53,409 nucleotides of DNA. Source: Pelatocladus maniniholoensis HA4357-MV3. GTDB taxonomy: Bacteria > Cyanobacteriota > Cyanobacteriia > Cyanobacteriales > Nostocaceae. The stretch lies in contig JAHHHW010000101.1 of NCBI GenBank assembly GCA_019359115.1, positions 1 through 53,409 on the forward strand, in the 5' to 3' direction. Below, one piece after another: positions 50,705 to 53,409 of the stretch; the first letter of the stretch is position 1; every line of letters begins with the position of its first letter. Both the position numbers and the translations under genes were made by a program. Below the pieces are notes generated by a model. The model had not been told where the DNA came from. It was given only the letters and a program-made list of their open reading frames with translations, and did not search any database.

Positions 50705-51973
50705 ATGACCTTCATTCAAGAAAGAACCCTTGCTGATCAAGTCCGTCTTGACTTCCCGATTTTACACCAACAAGTCAACGGCAAACCTTTAGTTTACTTT
50801 GACAACGCTGCGACTTCTCAAAAACCTCTGTTCGTACTCAATGCTCTGCGGGACTATTACGAACAATACAATTCTAATGTCCATCGTGGTGTACATACCC
50901 TGAGTGCGAAAGCGACTGATGCTTACGAAGGATCACGAGATAAAGTTGCTAGGTTCGTTAATGCTAAATCGCGTCAGGAAATTGTTTTTACTCATAACGC
51001 AACGGAAGCGATCAACTTGGTTGCTTATAGTTGGGGAATGAACAATTTGCAGCCAGGAGATGAAATCATTCTGTCGGTGATGGAACACCACAGTAATATC
51101 GTTCCTTGGCAATTTGTCGCTGCTAAAACGGGTGCGGTACTAAAATTTGTAGAATTGACACCAGCAGAAACTTTAGATTTAGAACATTTCCAAAAGCTGC
51201 TTTCGGAAAAAACAAAATTAGTGTCGTTGGTACATGTTTCTAACACTTTGGGTTGCATTAACCCAGTGACAGAAATTTGCACTTTAGCCCATAAATATGG
51301 GGCAAAAGTATTAATTGATGCTTGCCAAAGTGTACCTCATATGCCAGTTGATGTGCAGCAAATTAACTGCGACTGGTTGGTAGCTTCCGGACATAAAATG
51401 TGTGCTGCAACTGGGATTGGGTTTTTGTATGGCAAGTTAGAATTGCTGCAAGCAATGCCCCCATTTTTTGGTGGTGGTGAAATGATTGCGGAGGTGTTTT
51501 TAGACCATTCAACCTACGCAGATTTACCACACAAATTTGAAGCTGGTACACCTGCGATTGGAGAAGCGATCGCTTTGGGTGCAGCTGTAGACTATCTTAG
51601 TAAAATTGGCATGGACAAAATCCATGCCTACGAAGCAGAATTAACTGCTTATTTATTTGAACAATTAGAGAAAATTCCCCAAATAAAAATATACGGGCCG
51701 AAACCCAATGAGCAAGGTGAAGGTAGAGCTGCTTTAGCTGCATTCACCGTCGCCGAGGTTCACGCCAATGATTTATCTACATTATTAGATACGGAAGGTG
51801 TAGCTATTCGTTCTGGACACCACTGCACCCAACCATTACACCGCTATCTCAATATTGCGGCGACTGCACGCGCTAGTTTATCTTTCTACAACACTCGTGA
51901 GGAAATTGATATATTCATCAAAGCGCTGAAGGAAACAATCGACTTTTTCACCGGATTATTTGGTGAACAGTGA
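50705..51973 (+). CDS. sufS: SufS, cysteine desulfurase
   Basis: A 422-residue PLP enzyme that removes sulfur from cysteine for cluster assembly. The PLP lysine is in [17 protein letters not shown], the binding His in [11 protein letters not shown] and the aspartate in [11 protein letters not shown]. The catalytic cysteine is near residue 372 in [14 protein letters not shown], the group-II (SufS) motif. It ends the sufBCDS operon; a TTGACTT heptamer run fills the 38-base gap after sufD. No sufE is adjacent. Confidence 0.97.
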   Translation: MTFIQERTLADQVRLDFPILHQQVNGKPLVYFDNAATSQKPLFVLNALRDYYEQYNSNVHRGVHTLSAKATDAYEGSRDKVARFVNAKSRQEIVFTHNATEAINLVAYSWGMNNLQPGDEIILSVMEHHSNIVPWQFVAAKTGAVLKFVELTPAETLDLEHFQKLLSEKTKLVSLVHVSNTLGCINPVTEICTLAHKYGAKVLIDACQSVPHMPVDVQQINCDWLVASGHKMCAATGIGFLYGKLELLQAMPPFFGGGEMIAEVFLDHSTYADLPHKFEAGTPAIGEAIALGAAVDYLSKIGMDKIHAYEAELTAYLFEQLEKIPQIKIYGPKPNEQGEGRAALAAFTVAEVHANDLSTLLDTEGVAIRSGHHCTQPLHRYLNIAATARASLSFYNTREEIDIFIKALKETIDFFTGLFGEQ

Positions 51974-51988
51974 TCAAAAAACCAACTG

Positions 51989-52109
51989 ACGCCTTATGTG
52001 AATTAGAAACGCCTCTTATCCTATAAGGGTTTCAAGACAGTTCAGTATTCTTGTTTTGTGACCATCAACGAAGTTAAAAGAGTTTGGAGACTTAATTCAC
52101 ATTAGGCGT
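51989..52109. mobile_element. 121-bp miniature element with 5-bp target duplication
   Basis: Terminal inverted repeats ACGCCTTATGTGAATTA and ACGCCTAATGTGAATTA (16 of 17 match) are flanked by AACTG on both sides (51984-51988 and 52110-52114). The right flank is followed by an AACTGAT heptamer run. It has no coding capacity and sits just after the suf operon. Confidence 0.8.
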
Positions 52110-52178
52110 AACTGATAACTGATAACTGATCACTGTCAAAACCATGTAGACTGGAAATTGTAAAGAATATGCCGGTCA

Positions 52179-52481
52179 ATGCAGAATCCTACACAGATGT
52201 CGCAGTCAATCCGCGCCCATTTATTTATTTCTGGCAGAGTTCAAGGGGTAGGTTATCGTTTTGCTACCGTCGATACAGCTAGTCAACTTGGATTAAGTGG
52301 TTGGGTGCGAAATCTCCCTGATGGTCGCGTGGAAGCTGTGCTTGAAGGTGTGCAGGAAGTTGTAGAAGAGATGATTCGCTGGTGTCATCAAGGCCCACCC
52401 GCAGCTATGGTTAAAGATGTGATAGTGGAGTACGAAGAACCGGAAGGTTTACGGAGATTTGAAGTTAAGCGTGTTGAGTAA
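52179..52481 (+). CDS. acyP: Acylphosphatase
   Basis: A protein of about 94-100 residues that hydrolyses acyl phosphates. The phosphate loop with catalytic Arg is [14 protein letters not shown], and the catalytic Asn is in [20 protein letters not shown]. The fold is complete. Starts at 52179 or at the in-frame ATG at 52197 ([10 protein letters not shown]) are both possible; the second fits family length better. Confidence 0.93.
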   Translation: MQNPTQMSQSIRAHLFISGRVQGVGYRFATVDTASQLGLSGWVRNLPDGRVEAVLEGVQEVVEEMIRWCHQGPPAAMVKDVIVEYEEPEGLRRFEVKRVE

Positions 52482-53409
52482 CTGCGCAAAATATCCCGCC
52501 CAGAAATAAAGTTCAGAGGCTCATAGCAAAAGTCCACTTAAGTGGACTAAGTTTGTTGTTGAGTCCTCTTTAGCCCATATTCCGCACCCATACTGTCACA
52601 ATCGGTAATTACTGAAATAAATTTATCAATAAAGAATCAAAAAATACTTTTGGTTCTAGAAAGAGATTTTGTCAAGGGTGAATAGCTTGATCTGGTATGT
52701 CGAATCAATTGTCAATAAGGAGCAATAATCACCAAATATATTTTTCCGATAATTGATAAATAAATTTCGATGCTGACTTACATGAATGATTAAATTTGTA
52801 AATAGATGAAGTTCTCAAAAAAATAACTAAACATGATAATTTAGAGCTATCAACAAGGCAAAGTTAGCTCGGGTGTGGAACAATAAAGAATGAAAAAAAA
52901 GAGAATTTCTGAGAAATTATGTAAGAAATTGATAGTAACGATGGCAATCTTCGGGTAAGAGCGACAGTATAAAATCTCGCTCTTGGTTCCAATTAGAAAT
53001 ATGTTTTTGATGGTTAAATGTCACCAAATGAATCGATTGAAAACATTGGAATATCCATCTTAAAGTAGGGTTTGCTGAAAAAGTATGAACAAGCAATCTT
53101 AAGGGTTAACTATTTCGTCGTAAGTCCCGCGCTCTAACGCTTCGTTGAGCGTCGGGATATAAGACGGGCGGCGACGATTGCATCTAGGACTGATTCTTTT
53201 CACAGGAAAGAGAAGGAGAAGATGTATGAGGAGTCGCCAAATCTTTCCGGAATGCTGGTACTAAAAATAGTATATAATAGTACTGACGGGGCGACAAAAT
53301 AGCCTAAAAAGCTTATAGTGTAAAGGATGTAGCACTTTATGGTAGAAAAAGATAGGTCTAGATTTGTCAATAAGACCAATAAGATTGATAATGTTACCTA
53401 AATTCTACC
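52482..53409. other. Gene-poor end of the window
   Basis: 928 bases with no convincing long gene. It contains a GAGGCTCATAGCAAAA repeat with GTCCACTTAAGTGGAC (52496-52547), related to 36804-36925. It also has a small hairpin AGAGCGA...TCGCTCT (near 52958-52983) and a G/C-rich hairpin TCCCGCGCTCTAACGC/GAGCGTCGGGA (near 53126-53157) resembling the subterminal hairpins of IS200/IS605 elements. A short frame at 53222-53302 is described separately. Confidence 0.5.
53222..53302 (+). CDS. Possible 26-residue peptide gene with strong Shine-Dalgarno
   Basis: ATG at 53222 follows AGAAGGAGAAG, one of the best ribosome-binding sites in the window. The frame encodes MYEESPNLSGMLVLKIVYNS, then TDGATK and stop. 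There is no family resemblance and no downstream context. It may be a leader peptide for a gene beyond the window, or chance. Confidence 0.2.
   Translation: MYEESPNLSGMLVLKIVYNSTDGATK

Overview
The window comes from a cyanobacterium, most probably a filamentous heterocyst-forming one (Nostocales in the broad sense). It carries an allophycocyanin/phycobilisome-core cluster, the split cyanobacterial ATP synthase operon, psbK, psbM and the sufR/sufBCDS locus. The octamer GCGATCGC (HIP1) is scattered throughout. Many gaps are filled with heptameric short tandem repeats (GGGGATT, TGACCAA, ATTTTAG, TGCCCTA types), a known hallmark of that group. The species cannot be named from this evidence.

Layout. 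1-2 kb: ftsW on the minus strand. 2.0-7.6 kb: apcE-apcA-apcB-apcC (minus); ApcE has four linker repeats, which predicts a five-cylinder phycobilisome core. 7.9-10.0 kb: a translationally coupled OmpR-type response regulator and histidine kinase, divergent from a secreted YVTN beta-propeller protein. 11.7-13.7 kb: a ComB-type phosphatase and a methyltransferase. 14.0-20.5 kb: the ATP synthase operon I-a-c-b'-b-delta-alpha-gamma; beta and epsilon are absent, as usual in cyanobacteria. 20.6-21.0 kb: tmRNA. 21.3-27.2 kb: a DUF2087 protein, transketolase, fabF, acpP and an HdrB-like CCG-domain protein. 27.3-29.7 kb: a large STAND-like NTPase with a membrane anchor and a proline-rich tail.

29.8-31.7 kb is the most disturbed part: an IS200/IS605-type TnpB transposon whose tnpB is split by a TA-flanked miniature element. 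Its 3' (probable omega-RNA) region is split by a second miniature element with a perfect 10-bp target duplication, followed by a 21-bp tandem array. 31.7-37 kb: an amidase, an unrecognised membrane protein with a duplicated C-terminal module, an HTH-ClpN regulator broken by one amber codon, and an hsp20 gene. 37-43.3 kb is mostly housekeeping: miaE, an acetyltransferase, a small HTH protein, comF, a PPC-domain secreted protein, cobS, a conserved hypothetical and tgt.

43.4-44.5 kb: a possible structured ncRNA, psbK, a [2Fe-2S] ferredoxin and psbM; psbK (45 aa) and psbM (38 aa) are very short genes. 44.5-52.5 kb: a tandem universal stress protein; sufR divergent from sufBCDS, with two perfect CAAC-N6-GTTG operators between them; and acylphosphatase. 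The last 0.9 kb has no convincing gene.

I saw no complete novel defence or biosynthetic system. The best leads are the doubly interrupted TnpB locus, a repeat family whose ends (GGGAGCATCCCAA) flank different cores, a repeat apparently absorbed in frame into sufD, the amber-interrupted HTH-ClpN gene, and the folded region ahead of psbK.
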